Assembly: GCA_964560325.1 (NCBI GenBank)
Contig: CAZLLV010000330.1
Coordinates: forward strand, 1 to 5,905
Length of the DNA: 5,905 nt
Direction of reading: 5' to 3'
Origin: CAZLLV01 sp964560325
GTDB taxonomy: Bacteria > Acidobacteriota > Thermoanaerobaculia > Multivoradales > DATKCC01
Position 1 is the first letter of the stretch. The number at the start of each line of letters is the position of its first letter. The notes under the pieces were generated by a model. It was not told where the DNA came from and ran no database searches. It worked only from the letters and a program-made list of their open reading frames with translations. Below, one piece after another: positions 5,855-5,905 of the stretch. A program made the translations under genes and the position numbers.

Positions 5855-5905
5855 CGGCCGCGGTCGGGGAGGGTCTGGCGATCGAGGCGGCCGAGCGCGA
5901 GCCGC
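5851..5905 (+). CDS. Start of a further gene in the sulfur operon, cut by the window edge
   Basis: GTG at 5851 overlaps the cysH stop TGA (5852-5854) as GTGA, the classic four-base overlap of tightly coupled genes. A purine-rich ACGGGGG lies about seven bases upstream. Only 18 codons are seen, beginning MTAAVGEGLAIE, too few to identify. By position it may encode another sulfate-assimilation or siroheme-synthesis protein; that is a guess from context. It shares the reading frame of the reductase gene, so the stopless reductase frame runs straight into it. Confidence 0.6.
   Translation, partial: MTAAVGEGLAIEAAEREP

Noticed and set aside
1..5905. Search for mobile elements, phage or defence genes, CRISPR arrays, tRNA and rRNA
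   Set aside because: No transposase, integrase, toxin, nuclease, spaced direct repeats or tRNA-like cloverleaf was seen. All coding space is explained by the protease pair and the sulfur operon.

Overview
The window is very GC-rich with strong G/C at codon third positions. It carries no tRNA, rRNA, insertion sequence, CRISPR array or phage gene. The pairing of a small secreted protein with a matrixin-like metalloprotease, and a clear sigma-54-type promoter, suggest a soil or marine bacterium such as an Acidobacteriota (Thermoanaerobaculia-like), Myxococcota or a related high-GC lineage. That placement is inference; no marker gene settles it.

Layout: 1-253 is non-coding and holds a C-rich tract, a short palindromic extragenic repeat and a strong hairpin that probably ends the leftward transcript. 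Two genes follow on the minus strand. The upstream one (2877 down to 2221, GTG start) encodes a 218-residue secreted protein of unknown function. It is joined by a one-base TGATG overlap to a 655-residue secreted zinc metalloprotease (2221 down to 254). A 474-bp divergent intergenic region (2878-3351) follows. It holds a sigma-54-like promoter for the protease pair, a sigma-70-like promoter pointing the other way, two inverted repeats, and a long hairpin-rich leader.

On the plus strand from 3352 lies an assimilatory sulfate reduction operon. It consists of a siroheme/[4Fe-4S] ferredoxin-type sulfite (or nitrite) reductase, then an adenylylsulfate (APS) reductase of the CysH family (5006-5854), then the first 18 codons of another gene whose GTG start overlaps the cysH stop by four bases. 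CysH would make sulfite from APS and the reductase would reduce sulfite to sulfide for cysteine synthesis.

The main anomaly is that the reductase reading frame has no stop codon where the protein should end. It stays open through all of cysH in another frame, enters the next gene in that gene's own frame, and is still open at the window end. A single lost TGA just before cysH is the simplest explanation. I found no wholly new system. The missing stop, the sigma-54 control of a coupled secreted protease pair, and the long leader ahead of the sulfite reductase are the points worth pursuing.
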